Assembly: GCA_005239175.1 (NCBI GenBank)
Contig: ML241294.1
Location: forward strand, 755,275 to 819,274
Length of the DNA: 64,000 nt
DNA from: a halophilic archaeon SHRA6
GTDB lineage: Archaea > Halobacteriota > Halobacteria > Halobacteriales > Haloferacaceae
Reading direction: 5' to 3'
Shown: positions 17,105 to 25,346 of the stretch, piece by piece
Layout of the letters: every line of letters starts with the position of its first letter
Numbering within the stretch: position 1 is the stretch's first letter
The notes under the pieces: model-generated
What the model was told of the DNA's origin: nothing
Database searches by the model: none
What the model saw: the letters and a program-made list of their open reading frames with translations, nothing else
Made by a program: the position numbers and the translations under genes

Positions 17105-17185
17105 GAATCCGTCAGACGGGCGGCTGTCGATCCGCTGACGACGGACCGATAGCCCCAACTCCGACGGGCTGGTACGCTCATAGAG

Positions 17186-17848
17186 ATGTCCTGGACAGCA
17201 CTGTTTGATCGCGCGCGCTCTCACGACGCGACGATCGAGACGATCAGTTCGGTGGTAAATGGCCGTCGTGACGCGCCATCAAGTGCCGAGCCAGCCCAGC
17301 AGGCGGATACGCCCCAAGAGCCCTCGCCAGCGGCGATCGTTGTCGATGCAGACGTGTGGGCTGCAGATTTGTTTGGCGTCGACGAGGCGGCAACCACGGC
17401 GATCGACCAACTGTGGCAGCACACGTGGATCGACGTGATCGCGAGCGACGCCCTCCTCGCCGATGCGGTGGCGGTTATCGACGCAGTCGTTGACGCAAGT
17501 GACGACGACACTGCGACGGCAACCGATGTATCGAACGAACCCCAGACGTCCCTGGCGACGGGGTGGCGATCGACCCTCGATGCGTGGCGAAGGCGGGTAA
17601 CCCATCCCGCAGGCGATCACCCGGCACTCGGATCGGCCTACCGCGGCGGCGCAATGCACGTGCTCTCGTACGACGATCGACTCACAGGGGCGGGAGCCGC
17701 AGCGGCGCTCAACGATCGGTTTCCGATTAGCGTCCGCGAGCCGGCGGCGTTCGCGGCCGTGTTCAACGCAGAGTCACTATTTGCGTCAGTTCACGAGGCG
17801 TCCTACGAAGGTCCTGATCGGCCGCCACGAGCCAGTGAGGCCGAGTAG
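17186..17848 (+). CDS. Predicted PIN-like domain protein (haloarchaeal)
   Basis: A 220-residue protein. After an N-terminal 45-residue region, AAIVVDADVWAADLFGVDEAATTAIDQLWQHTWIDVIASDALLADAVAVI resembles the first half of a PIN domain (Asp in the first strand). HPAGDHPALGSAYRGGAMHVLSYDDRL resembles the second half, with acidic positions in an LxSYDD strand. I recall such haloarchaeal proteins (possibly DUF7384). Ribonuclease activity would be inferred only. The insert DDDTATATDVSNEPQTS is low complexity. It is convergent with rdgB, 23 bases apart. Confidence 0.72.
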   Translation: MSWTALFDRARSHDATIETISSVVNGRRDAPSSAEPAQQADTPQEPSPAAIVVDADVWAADLFGVDEAATTAIDQLWQHTWIDVIASDALLADAVAVIDAVVDASDDDTATATDVSNEPQTSLATGWRSTLDAWRRRVTHPAGDHPALGSAYRGGAMHVLSYDDRLTGAGAAAALNDRFPISVREPAAFAAVFNAESLFASVHEASYEGPDRPPRASEAE

Positions 17849-17871
17849 GAGGCCTGCATCTGCATCTATCG

Positions 17872-18498
17872 CTAGCGCGTTTCGTACCACTCGGCGAACT
17901 TCGCGAGCGCTCGGCCACGGTGTGATAGCGCGTTCTTTTCGGCAGCGTTCATCTCTGCGAAGGTCGATCCGTCGTGTTCGAAGATCGGGTCGTATCCGAA
18001 TCCACCGGTGCCGCGCGGCTCAACGATCGTGCCGGGTACCGATCCCACGAAGAGCTTAACGGGCAGCGGTTCGCGCTCTGTGGCGTCCTGTTCGGCGCCT
18101 GCCGCAGCCGCGGTTGTGCGATCGTCGCGATCGATCGGATCTGGTGATGCCGAAAACGGCTCGCCGTCGCAGTACGCCAGCGCACACCGAAACGACGCCG
18201 AGCGATCCGCCAGCGGTTCAGCGAGTGTCTGGACTCGTTCGATCCCGATCGTTTCCTCAACGTACGCCGAGTAGGGGCCGGGGAACCCGTCGAAGGCGTC
18301 GATGAAGAGGCCAGCGTCGTCGACAATCACTGGGCCGCCGACCTCGCGGTACGCCTCGCGCGCGCCGGCCGCAGCGATCGCTTCGAGATCGTCGTGTTGA
18401 ATCTCGGTGTAGTCGAAGTTGTAGCCCTCGATCGAATCGCCGAGATAGTCGCGGGCTTCCCGAAGCTTGCCGTCATTGGTCGTCACGTACCGAAGCAT
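17872..18498 (-). CDS. rdgB: Non-canonical purine NTP pyrophosphatase RdgB/HAM1
   Basis: A 208-residue ITP/XTP/dITP pyrophosphatase that cleans deaminated purines from the nucleotide pool. Motifs: MLRYVTTNDGKLREA (SxNxxK-type substrate loop, here TTNDGK), VIVDDAGLFIDAFDGFPGPYSAYVEE (catalytic Asp region) and RGTGGFGYDPIFEHDGSTFAEM...LSHRGRAL. The start at 18498 matches the family N-terminus; the open frame extends 22 codons further. A 25-30-residue hydrophilic insertion (PIDRDDRTTAAAAGAEQDATERE, about residues 122-144) is unusual and is probably a surface loop. Confidence 0.92.
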   Translation of the reverse strand: MLRYVTTNDGKLREARDYLGDSIEGYNFDYTEIQHDDLEAIAAAGAREAYREVGGPVIVDDAGLFIDAFDGFPGPYSAYVEETIGIERVQTLAEPLADRSASFRCALAYCDGEPFSASPDPIDRDDRTTAAAAGAEQDATEREPLPVKLFVGSVPGTIVEPRGTGGFGYDPIFEHDGSTFAEMNAAEKNALSHRGRALAKFAEWYETR

Positions 18499-18553
18499 AC
18501 CACGTGATTCGTGGCGAAAAAAATAGGCACGTCGATCGACGCTGGTGACCGCC

Positions 18554-18835
18554 TCAGTCCTCAACGATGACTTCGACGGGCTCGTCGTCGGTTTCGGCCG
18601 CTTCGTCCGCCTCGCGGCTGTTTCGTTCCTGGACGAGAAGCGCGCCGGCGACGAGAAGGACAGCCCACGATCGCCAGTTCGCGAGGTTCACCGTGTAGCC
18701 GATGCCGAACGGCTTCTTGACGAGCATGCCTTTGCCGGGCTGCCAGTATGACGACAGCATCCGCCCGAGGCTCGGGCGCTCGAAGTTGTACGGGATACCG
18801 AGAATCTCTCCACGATCTGGTTTGTCTTTTGCCAT
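18554..18835 (-). CDS. Small conserved protein with C-terminal TM segment (DUF5808-like)
   Basis: A 93-residue protein beginning MAKDKPDRGEILGIPYNFERPSLGRMLSSYWQPGKGMLVKKPFGIGYTVNLANWRSWAVLLVAGALLV and ending in an acidic tail. The pattern of a short soluble block followed by one hydrophobic helix (residues about 55-73) resembles what I remember as DUF5808. The role is unknown, possibly a membrane-anchored accessory protein. It is 50 bases after the 861-residue membrane protein gene and probably in the same operon. Confidence 0.75.
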   Translation of the reverse strand: MAKDKPDRGEILGIPYNFERPSLGRMLSSYWQPGKGMLVKKPFGIGYTVNLANWRSWAVLLVAGALLVQERNSREADEAAETDDEPVEVIVED

Positions 18836-18885
18836 ACTTCCCTCTACGCCGGGGGGCGTATTGAAAATTGGTATCACTATCGGGC

Positions 18886-21471
18886 TCACACAGCGTCCTC
18901 GGATTGGGTTGGCTGTATGATTGTTTCAGCGGCCACAGCGAGTTCGTCGGCGCGATCGATCCACACCGCGACGAATGCAGACAGTGACTCGGTGGCCGCT
19001 AGATCCCCAAGCGGATCCGCATCCAGGACTGCCGGCCGGTCGCCAACGCCCTCACGATCGCGTTCGTGTGTTGCCTCAAGCTCCCCCGCAAGCCGATCGA
19101 TCACAGCCGCGAGCGCGTCTGTCAGTACCTCACGGGAAACAGCCTCTAGCCCGTCGAGGTCCGGGGTGCCGAAAAGCGGATCCATCGTCGCGACCACTGT
19201 CGCCATGGACTCGACGGTTCCCGCAGTCGCTTCGTCGTAGGCTGCTGATACGGGATGAGACTGCGCGTCCAACAGTACATCCCGGAGTGTGACGAGCCGA
19301 TCGCCAGCCAGCGCTGCCCGGATCTCGTCGCCGATCGGTTCGGGATCGGGTGGCGGCGTTCGCTCGCTGTCTCCGATCGAAAGGTCGACAGGCTCGATAT
19401 CGGCTGAACCGGCGTGCAGGGTTGCTGCGTTTTGTTCACACTGAACGACGGCGCGCGAAAGCGTCGTCGCTGCGTCGGCCAGTCCTGCGGCGCTAGCGCG
19501 CTCTGAGAGCGTCTCGAGCCGATTGGCGGCCTCCCTGTAGGCGCTCGCAGCTTCCGAGCGATCGCCGGCGTGGGCGGCAGTTACTGCGGCGTCAGTGGTT
19601 GCATTGATCTGCTCGACTCGGCCGCGTAGCTCACCCCGTCGGACGAACAGCCGGACTGCACGGACTCGATCCGACTGGATTCCGGCCTGCGTTCTGGCCG
19701 CCCGTAGCGCCGAAAGGCCGATCGAGAGTGTCTGCCGGCGAACCGATCGATCGTGCGTGTGGGCGTCGCCGTGACCGCGGTCCTCAGTCGAGCGATCGTG
19801 GTCTCCACTCCACCGATAGCCGTGACCACTATCACTAATCGAGCGATCGCCATACGTTTCGATTGCGACGGCGTGCAACACCGTCGCCTGTCCATCAATG
19901 AGGAGAGATAGCGTTCGGCTGATCCGCTTTTCGTCGGTATCAAGCCCGCTCTCGATCGCGGCGGCGTGCCCACGCAGGTATGCCTCGATCGCGATCGTGT
20001 ACGCGTTTGCCGCCGCAGTAAGCGCGCCGTGGTCGATCGCACGATCACCCCGGCAGATCGCTTCCCAGCCAGTTCCGGCGGCCGACCGAACCGTCTCCCG
20101 CGACGTCGTGACTGACCGATCCTCGACCGCGGCTAATCGGGTGAGCAACTCGTCGATCGACAGGTCGGACTGCTCAGGGCCGGCAGTCTCGATCGCGGCT
20201 GCGGAACTCAGCGCAAGCGCTGCTTCCAGCCGTGCGAGCAACGCATCGATCGGCAGCGATCGCCGCGACTTCTGCACCGAATCGAGCTGCTGGACGACGA
20301 GTTCGACCAGCCCGCCTGAGCCGCCGATTGCAGCCGCAACCGCGTCCTCAGACAGCGATTTTGCCGTCTCCTGATCCCCAGCGTCACGTGCAGCTCGAAC
20401 GTCCGAGAGATCGACCGTTGCGATCGACAGCGACCCGGCCTCGGGTGCGAGCGCCTCCATGAATCGTGAGACACTGTCGAGATAGGCGTCAACTGGTGGC
20501 GTCAACTCGGCGATCGACACTGCCAGCGCCGCTGCGGCCGCTGCCTTCGTTTTATTTCCACCAACCAAGCTTCCCTGGGCGGTTTCGAGGAACCGATCGG
20601 CCGCCGGGAGACGCACCGGCGCGGCGGCGACGATCGATTCGGCATCCTCGACGGCGGTGGCCGCGTCGGTGTGCGTTTCGCCCCGGGCAGTACTCATCGA
20701 GACAGCGTTTGCGATCGCCTCCATATCCCGGATTGCCGCAGTGACGAACCGATCGCGGTACCACGCAAGCCTCGATTTGTCGAATACGACGGAACATTGC
20801 CGGGCGGCCACAACGACTACCCATGGTGCGGCGACTCCCACAAAGAATGAGCCGATGCCGCCGGGGTGACCGGCGATCCACGCAGCTGTGACGGGCACGA
20901 TCGCAACCACGGCGAGGGCGGTGAGCGCCTCGAACGCGATCGCAATTGGATCCGTTCGGACGGCGCGGGCGTCTTCGAGAAACGCCGTCCGCAGTGCGAT
21001 CGACAGGAGGTACAACACGACACTGGCCGCCGCACCGGCCGCGAGGTACCTAGCGAACGCAGCCGTCTCGGGGAGTGCCCAGGTCGCGGCAAACGTCGTC
21101 AGCACGAGTGCGATCGCCGTGGTGATCATTCCGTTCAGCCCAAACTCGAGCACAGCGACCGCGAGGATGAGCCCCCACAGCCCGAGCAGCCCGATCGCGA
21201 ACCCAGCAGTTGCGGTCCCGAGCGACGGCTGTCCGATCGAACCGAGGAGGATTGCAGCGATCGGCGCAACCGCGATGACGCTTGCAGCGGCGGCCATACC
21301 CAGCCCTGTGACCGTTGAGTCGACCTGTCGAGCCACGCGGTGGGTGCCATACAAGAGTGTCCCGACAGCAACACCGATCGCTGCGGGTAGCGCCCACTGG
21401 GAGGCAAGCCACAGGAGCCCAACTACAACGATACCCGCGAGCGCGGCTGTCCAGAGCTGCCGACCCGTCAT
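18886..21471 (-). CDS. Large membrane protein of unknown function
   Basis: An 861-residue protein that I do not recognise. Residues 1 to about 225 contain six or seven hydrophobic segments (for example LWTAALAGIVVVGLLWLA, ASVIAVAPIAAILLGSI, GLLGLWGLILAVAVLEFG). The remaining 630 residues are soluble, alanine-rich and predicted helical, with repeated features of the type ALAxAAxAxxxAIExYLRG that resemble TPR or helical-hairpin arrays. A His/Asp-rich linker (DHDRSTEDRGHGDAHTHDRS) is near residues 565-584. It is encoded between kae1-bud32 and the DUF5808-like gene on the same strand. A membrane-anchored scaffold is the simplest guess. Confidence 0.75.
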   Translation of the reverse strand: MTGRQLWTAALAGIVVVGLLWLASQWALPAAIGVAVGTLLYGTHRVARQVDSTVTGLGMAAAASVIAVAPIAAILLGSIGQPSLGTATAGFAIGLLGLWGLILAVAVLEFGLNGMITTAIALVLTTFAATWALPETAAFARYLAAGAAASVVLYLLSIALRTAFLEDARAVRTDPIAIAFEALTALAVVAIVPVTAAWIAGHPGGIGSFFVGVAAPWVVVVAARQCSVVFDKSRLAWYRDRFVTAAIRDMEAIANAVSMSTARGETHTDAATAVEDAESIVAAAPVRLPAADRFLETAQGSLVGGNKTKAAAAAALAVSIAELTPPVDAYLDSVSRFMEALAPEAGSLSIATVDLSDVRAARDAGDQETAKSLSEDAVAAAIGGSGGLVELVVQQLDSVQKSRRSLPIDALLARLEAALALSSAAAIETAGPEQSDLSIDELLTRLAAVEDRSVTTSRETVRSAAGTGWEAICRGDRAIDHGALTAAANAYTIAIEAYLRGHAAAIESGLDTDEKRISRTLSLLIDGQATVLHAVAIETYGDRSISDSGHGYRWSGDHDRSTEDRGHGDAHTHDRSVRRQTLSIGLSALRAARTQAGIQSDRVRAVRLFVRRGELRGRVEQINATTDAAVTAAHAGDRSEAASAYREAANRLETLSERASAAGLADAATTLSRAVVQCEQNAATLHAGSADIEPVDLSIGDSERTPPPDPEPIGDEIRAALAGDRLVTLRDVLLDAQSHPVSAAYDEATAGTVESMATVVATMDPLFGTPDLDGLEAVSREVLTDALAAVIDRLAGELEATHERDREGVGDRPAVLDADPLGDLAATESLSAFVAVWIDRADELAVAAETIIQPTQSEDAV

Positions 21472-21535
21472 TCGCGCTCACCACCACGCAGCGTTCGGGG
21501 AGTTGTGCGATCGCCATCGGGAGATCGACGCCCGG

Positions 21536-23176
21536 TCACGCATCGGCCTGATATCGACCGCGGCCCTCGACCGTTCGGAGCCGCTCGATCGTCGCCGGAT
21601 CGCCGACGGATCGATAGCCCGATTCGACCGCCTTGTATAACGCGTCTGGGTCACTAGCGGTCCCCCCGAGGCTCTGTTTGAACACGTGGATGTCCATCGC
21701 GTGATCCTCGACGTGGCCCGTGTGAAAGCCCAGCCCAAAGTCGATGAGGTAGGTCCGATTGGCGCCAATCCGAACGTTTCGGGTCGTCGGATCGCCGTGG
21801 ACGATGCCCGCCTGGTGGAGCCGCGCGAGATGTGCACCGACGGTTCGGACGCGATCGGCTGTCAGCGCCGCGGCAAGGTCGTCGGTGCCGACGTAGTCGA
21901 AGGTGATCGTCGCGGCAGTGACGTCGACGTCGAAAACGAGCGGTGTCGGCACGCCTGCGCGTCTGGCCTCGCTCGTGAGCCGCGCCTCTGAGACAGTCCG
22001 CTCGCGCCGCAGGGTCTGATCGAGCGTCGGATGTCGGTACGGTTTCTCAAGGCGGCGCTTACGGACGAACGGCGGATCGATCGTCTCACCGGTTGGAGCG
22101 TCACGAACGATCTCGACGATCGCTTCTGCGCCCCGAAGCGAGTCAGCGGTCGCCCCGCTCCGAGCGACGGACTCCTCGTCGCCTCGCCAGGTCACCGGAA
22201 CCTGATCTGGCCGGAAGTTCGGATCGATCGCAGAGTCCGCGATGTCGACTGTATCGTCGGCCGCGTACATCTTCGCGCCAAGGACGGCGATCATCCCGGC
22301 GTTGTCCCGCAAAAACCGCGGTTCTGGCGCGTGAAACGACGCGCCGCGGGCCTCACACATCGTCGTCAGCATCTCCTGTAGCCGGGCGTTCTGTCCGACA
22401 CCGCCGCCGAGGACCAGCTCGTCGGTCCCGGTCAGCGACAGTGCACGTTCTGTGACTTCCGTCAGCATCGCAAAGATGTGTTCTTGGAGCGAAAAACAGA
22501 TGTCTTCGATCGCTTCGCCGTCGTCAGCGGCCTGTTTAGCCGCGCTCATGATCCCCGAAAACGAGAAATCCATTCCTTTGACCACGTACGGCAACTCGAT
22601 GAACTCCCCATCGCGGGCGGCCTGTTCGACCTTTGGCCCGCCTGGATGCGACCACCCGATGTGGCGCGTGAACTTGTCGATCGCGTTGCCGACGCCGGTG
22701 TCCATCGTCTCGCCTAACACGCGGTACCGGCCGTTGTGATACCCCAGCAGGTGCGCGTTTGCGCCGCTCGCGTTCAGACACACCGGTGAGTCAAACCCCG
22801 ACTCGTGTCGACCGATCTCGAGGTGGGCGACCATGTGGTTGACCCCCACAAGCGGAATCGAGAGTGTCCCGGCAAGCGCTCGGGCGGCGGTCCCGACGAT
22901 CCGCAGACACGGTCCGAGTCCCGGTCCTCGTGAGAACGCGACACAGTCGATCGGCGGCCCGTCGCGGCTCGCTGGGGCTGTTTCGGCGGCCAACTCAAGG
23001 ACGTGTTCGACGACCTGCGGGATCGCCGTTCCCATGTGCTCTGCGGCCTCGCGCGGGTGAATGCCGCCGCTGTCTGGCTCGTAGGGGTCAGATTCGATAT
23101 GAACGGTGTCGGTCTCGGTATCGTACAGGGCCGCGCTCGCAGCCCACGCGGTTCCCTCGATACCGAGGACGCGCAT
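21536..23176 (-). CDS. kae1-bud32: KEOPS complex Kae1-Bud32 fusion (tRNA t6A synthesis)
   Basis: A 546-residue fusion. The Kae1/TsaD half (1 to about 330) begins MRVLGIEGTAWAASAALYD, has the metal-binding HMVAHLEIG motif, the nucleotide-binding ASGANAHLLGY, and VLGGGVGQNARLQEML. The Bud32 kinase half (about 345-546) has RKRRLEKPYRHPTLDQTLRRERTVSEARL, the catalytic HGDPTTRNVRI and the DFG-equivalent LIDFGLGFHTGHVEDHAMD. Together with Cgi121 and Pcc1 it transfers threonylcarbamoyl to A37 of ANN-decoding tRNAs. The fusion is known in haloarchaea. It begins 6 bases after the stop of rps24e. Confidence 0.96.
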   Translation of the reverse strand: MRVLGIEGTAWAASAALYDTETDTVHIESDPYEPDSGGIHPREAAEHMGTAIPQVVEHVLELAAETAPASRDGPPIDCVAFSRGPGLGPCLRIVGTAARALAGTLSIPLVGVNHMVAHLEIGRHESGFDSPVCLNASGANAHLLGYHNGRYRVLGETMDTGVGNAIDKFTRHIGWSHPGGPKVEQAARDGEFIELPYVVKGMDFSFSGIMSAAKQAADDGEAIEDICFSLQEHIFAMLTEVTERALSLTGTDELVLGGGVGQNARLQEMLTTMCEARGASFHAPEPRFLRDNAGMIAVLGAKMYAADDTVDIADSAIDPNFRPDQVPVTWRGDEESVARSGATADSLRGAEAIVEIVRDAPTGETIDPPFVRKRRLEKPYRHPTLDQTLRRERTVSEARLTSEARRAGVPTPLVFDVDVTAATITFDYVGTDDLAAALTADRVRTVGAHLARLHQAGIVHGDPTTRNVRIGANRTYLIDFGLGFHTGHVEDHAMDIHVFKQSLGGTASDPDALYKAVESGYRSVGDPATIERLRTVEGRGRYQADA

Positions 23177-23182
23177 GCCGCG

Positions 23183-23497
23183 TTAGGCTTCCTCTGGTTC
23201 CGCGTCGGCGCCCTCGTCGGCCTCGATCTTGTTCCGATCGAGCATGTACGCCTGTTCGACGTCGCGAGCGAATTCGGCGGACTCGTAGACCTTCGCGTAG
23301 CCAACGGTCTTTCGCATTCCGAACTTGGTCTTCAGTTCGTGGACGACAACTTCCGAAGACGACTTGTCGAGTTTGGCCGCTAGCGAGTCACGAACCGACA
23401 GCCGTGAAGGCGTTGCGTCGTCGTGGACGATCTGGAATCGGACGTCTGAGCGGTGCAACATCGGATTTTCTTCCTGGGAGATGATTTCGACTTCCAT
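23183..23497 (-). CDS. rps24e: 30S ribosomal protein S24e
   Basis: A 104-residue ribosomal protein: MEVEIISQEENPMLHRSDVRFQIVHDDATPSRLSVRDSLAAKLDKSSSEVVVHELKTKFGMRKTVGYAKVYES matches S24e throughout, with an acidic haloarchaeal C-terminal tail. It is followed after 6 bases by kae1-bud32. In haloarchaea as I remember them, a short S27ae gene normally sits between the two; it is absent here. A TATA-like TTTTACTG sits 33-43 bases upstream. Confidence 0.95.
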   Translation of the reverse strand: MEVEIISQEENPMLHRSDVRFQIVHDDATPSRLSVRDSLAAKLDKSSSEVVVHELKTKFGMRKTVGYAKVYESAEFARDVEQAYMLDRNKIEADEGADAEPEEA

Positions 23498-23699
23498 TGG
23501 TTAGTTACCCTAATGTGCCGGCGAAAGCAGTAAAAGGATTTCGAAGGGACGTTTCGCGGCGGTTTGCGGCGTTCGAGCCGATCGTGGCCGTCTCGGTCGA
23601 TCGGCGTTGAGCGCCGGATTCGATCGACCGCTGCGGTATTCCCGTCCGATGAGATTCCGAGCGACGCTTTTTGAACCTCGTTGCGTAGCTCTAATTGTC

Positions 23700-24368
23700 A
23701 TGAGTTCACACGACACGCGTCCGCCGAAGGCGCTTCCCCCGGGGGAGGCGGTTGGCTGTCTGCCCGAATCCCCGCGAACGCAGGTCGACGGGTGGGATCC
23801 TCGCGAGTGCGTCGGGACACCGCACTGTCCGCCGCGGTGTCCGGTGTTCGTCGACAAGACGGGTGTTCGGACGATCGTTCGGCCGATGCGGTCGTTCGAT
23901 CGTGAGCCGCTCATTGCGATGTACGAGACGTTTGATCGGGCCCACGTCGCCCAATCACTCCCACCAGCAACGACAGCCCGAATCGAACAGTGGCTCGACA
24001 TGCTTACAGCAGACGGCCACAACGTCGTCGCCGAACGCCACGGCGAACTCGTCGGCCACGCCGTCTACACCCCGACAGACGATCCCGATCCGGAACTCGC
24101 GGTGTTTGTCGATCCAGACTACCACGATCGGGGGATCGGAACCGAACTGTGCAAACACGTCATCGCCCACGCGGCGGCCAACGGCCACGAGGCGATCGTG
24201 TTAGAGGTTGAACGGACGAACCACGCGGCGCTGTCGGTCTACAGACGACTCGGGTTCGAGACCACGGAGACCAACCGCTTCGTCAAATCAATGCGATTAT
24301 CGCTGTCAAAAGACGTGGCGACGATCGTCCAGCTTCCGCCGAACGCTAGACAGCACCACGAACGCTGA
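23700..24368 (+). CDS. GNAT-family N-acetyltransferase with Cys-containing N-terminal extension
   Basis: A 222-residue protein. The GNAT domain occupies about residues 60-200, with the acetyl-CoA loop DPDYHDRGIGTELCKHVIAHAA (V/D-x-x-x-R/Q-x-x-G-x-G/A) and NHAALSVYRRLGFETTETNRFVKSM. The first 55 residues include CLPESPRTQVDGWDPRECVGTPHCPPRCPVFVDK, a Cys-rich stretch that could bind metal. I start it at 23700, where a TATA-like CTTTTTGAA lies 25-32 bases upstream; the open frame extends 31 codons further. The acceptor substrate is unknown. It faces the opposite way to, and splits, the spt4/rps24e gene cluster. Confidence 0.82.
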   Translation: MSSHDTRPPKALPPGEAVGCLPESPRTQVDGWDPRECVGTPHCPPRCPVFVDKTGVRTIVRPMRSFDREPLIAMYETFDRAHVAQSLPPATTARIEQWLDMLTADGHNVVAERHGELVGHAVYTPTDDPDPELAVFVDPDYHDRGIGTELCKHVIAHAAANGHEAIVLEVERTNHAALSVYRRLGFETTETNRFVKSMRLSLSKDVATIVQLPPNARQHHER

Positions 24369-24420
24369 CTCGAAGCTCAGGCGGGCATTTCCGCTACCGA
24401 TCGCCGACGAGCCTCATAGT

Positions 24421-24625
24421 CTGCAATCAGCCGATCGTACATCCCCTTCGTGTCTCCTACTCTGCAATCAGCCGATCGTACGTCCCCGACGAGCCTCCTA
24501 CTCTGCAGTCAGCCGATCGTACGTCCCCGACGAGCCTCCTACTCTGCAGTCAGCCGATCGTACGTCCCCGACGAGCCTCCTACTCTGCAGTCAGCCGATC
24601 GTACATCCCCGTCGTGTCTCCATCA
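24421..24625. repeat. 41-bp tandem repeat, five copies, overlapping 3' end of the dephospho-CoA kinase gene
   Basis: Units start at 24421, 24462, 24503, 24544 and 24585 with an exact 41-base period; 24396-24420 looks like a sixth, deleted copy. Each unit carries CTGCAGTCAGCCGATCGTAC or a close variant, then CCCCGACGAGCCTCCTACT. The last unit on the plus strand encodes the C-terminal residues of the kinase on the minus strand and the repeat junction includes its stop codon. Because 41 is not a multiple of 3, added copies fall after the stop and do not extend the protein. Confidence 0.92.
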
Positions 24626-25137
24626 AGTTGGCTGAACAGCTCACGGGCCTCGTTCTGCGCCGTTTCTGTCACTGCCACTAGCACCATTCCCTCGTCTGGC
24701 TGGCCATAGACAATAGACGCACCGAGTGGCGCAGCCAAGATTGCCGGGAGGGTCAACAGGTCTTCCTCGCCAGTGACGTAGATTACAGTCGAATCGTCCG
24801 CTGTGAGGGCGTCTCGGAGGGCGTCGATCGCTTCGGGGCTGATCGCCGCCGCGGGATTCTCGACGGCAATTCGATCGGCATCGCCGTCGAGTACCCGAGC
24901 GATATCCTCGCCGACGGCCTCGCGTTTCGTCTTTCCGTCGATAATCGCGACTGCGGGGTCGACGCCGGCGACGCGGAGGTGGTAGGTAACGACGTCACCG
25001 ATCGCAACAATCAGCCGCTCGCGATCGTACTCAGCGGCAGTCGAGTCGGCTGCTGCAAGGAGCTCGTCGGTCTCGGTGTACACCGGACCAAGAGGCTCCT
25101 TAAACGCTGATCGAAGCGACTCCGGGAGCGTGAGCAT
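24580..25137 (-). CDS. GTP-dependent dephospho-CoA kinase (DUF359)
   Basis: A 185-residue protein of the archaeal GTP-dependent dephospho-CoA kinase family, which makes CoA from dephospho-CoA. Visible blocks are PLGPVYTETDELLAAA (N-terminal), LIVAIGDVVTYHLRVAGVDPAVAIIDGKTKREAV, ENPAAAISPEAIDALRDAL, VTGEEDLLTLPAILAAPLGASIVYGQPDEGMVLV. It is 11 bases after spt4 in the rpoE1-spt4 operon, its usual archaeal position. The last residues and stop codon lie inside a 41-bp tandem repeat. Confidence 0.93.
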   Translation of the reverse strand: MLTLPESLRSAFKEPLGPVYTETDELLAAADSTAAEYDRERLIVAIGDVVTYHLRVAGVDPAVAIIDGKTKREAVGEDIARVLDGDADRIAVENPAAAISPEAIDALRDALTADDSTVIYVTGEEDLLTLPAILAAPLGASIVYGQPDEGMVLVAVTETAQNEARELFSQLDGDTTGMYDRLTAE

Positions 25138-25148
25138 CGTCCGATCGC

Positions 25149-25346
25149 TCAGCGAACCTTCAGGGCGTAGCCGCCGGGTTCAGTGACATTCATCTCCTCG
25201 GCGACCTCGCTTTGTTCGGGATGGGTAATCACGACGTATCCCGACCAGTCTTCGGTGAGACTCGAGGAGCCACACAGCTCACAGCTTTGGGCGTCGGGGT
25301 CGTTCACGAAGTGACACTCCCGACACGCCATCCGCGTCCGTGCCAT
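25149..25346 (-). CDS. spt4: Transcription elongation factor Spt4
   Basis: A 65-residue zinc-binding protein: CRECHFVNDPDAQSCELCGSSSLTEDWSGYVVITHPEQSEVAEEM. Two Cys pairs coordinate zinc; the rest is the Spt5 NGN-binding surface. Spt4-Spt5 clamps RNA polymerase for processive elongation. Its first base overlaps the last base of rpoE1 (25346), so translation is coupled. Confidence 0.95.
   Translation of the reverse strand: MARTRMACRECHFVNDPDAQSCELCGSSSLTEDWSGYVVITHPEQSEVAEEMNVTEPGGYALKVR

Noticed and set aside
17007-17185. tRNA or RNase P RNA
   Set aside because: No cloverleaf, no T-loop GTTCRANNC, no RNase P conserved blocks; the region is also too short for RNase P RNA.
20888-21640. 250-codon plus-strand open frame
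   Set aside because: It is antisense to the membrane part of the 861-residue protein and is rich in Ser/Arg/Ala without structure.
24421-24625. CRISPR-like regular repeats
   Set aside because: The 41-bp units are contiguous with no spacers between them, include coding sequence of the neighbouring gene, and no cas genes are nearby.
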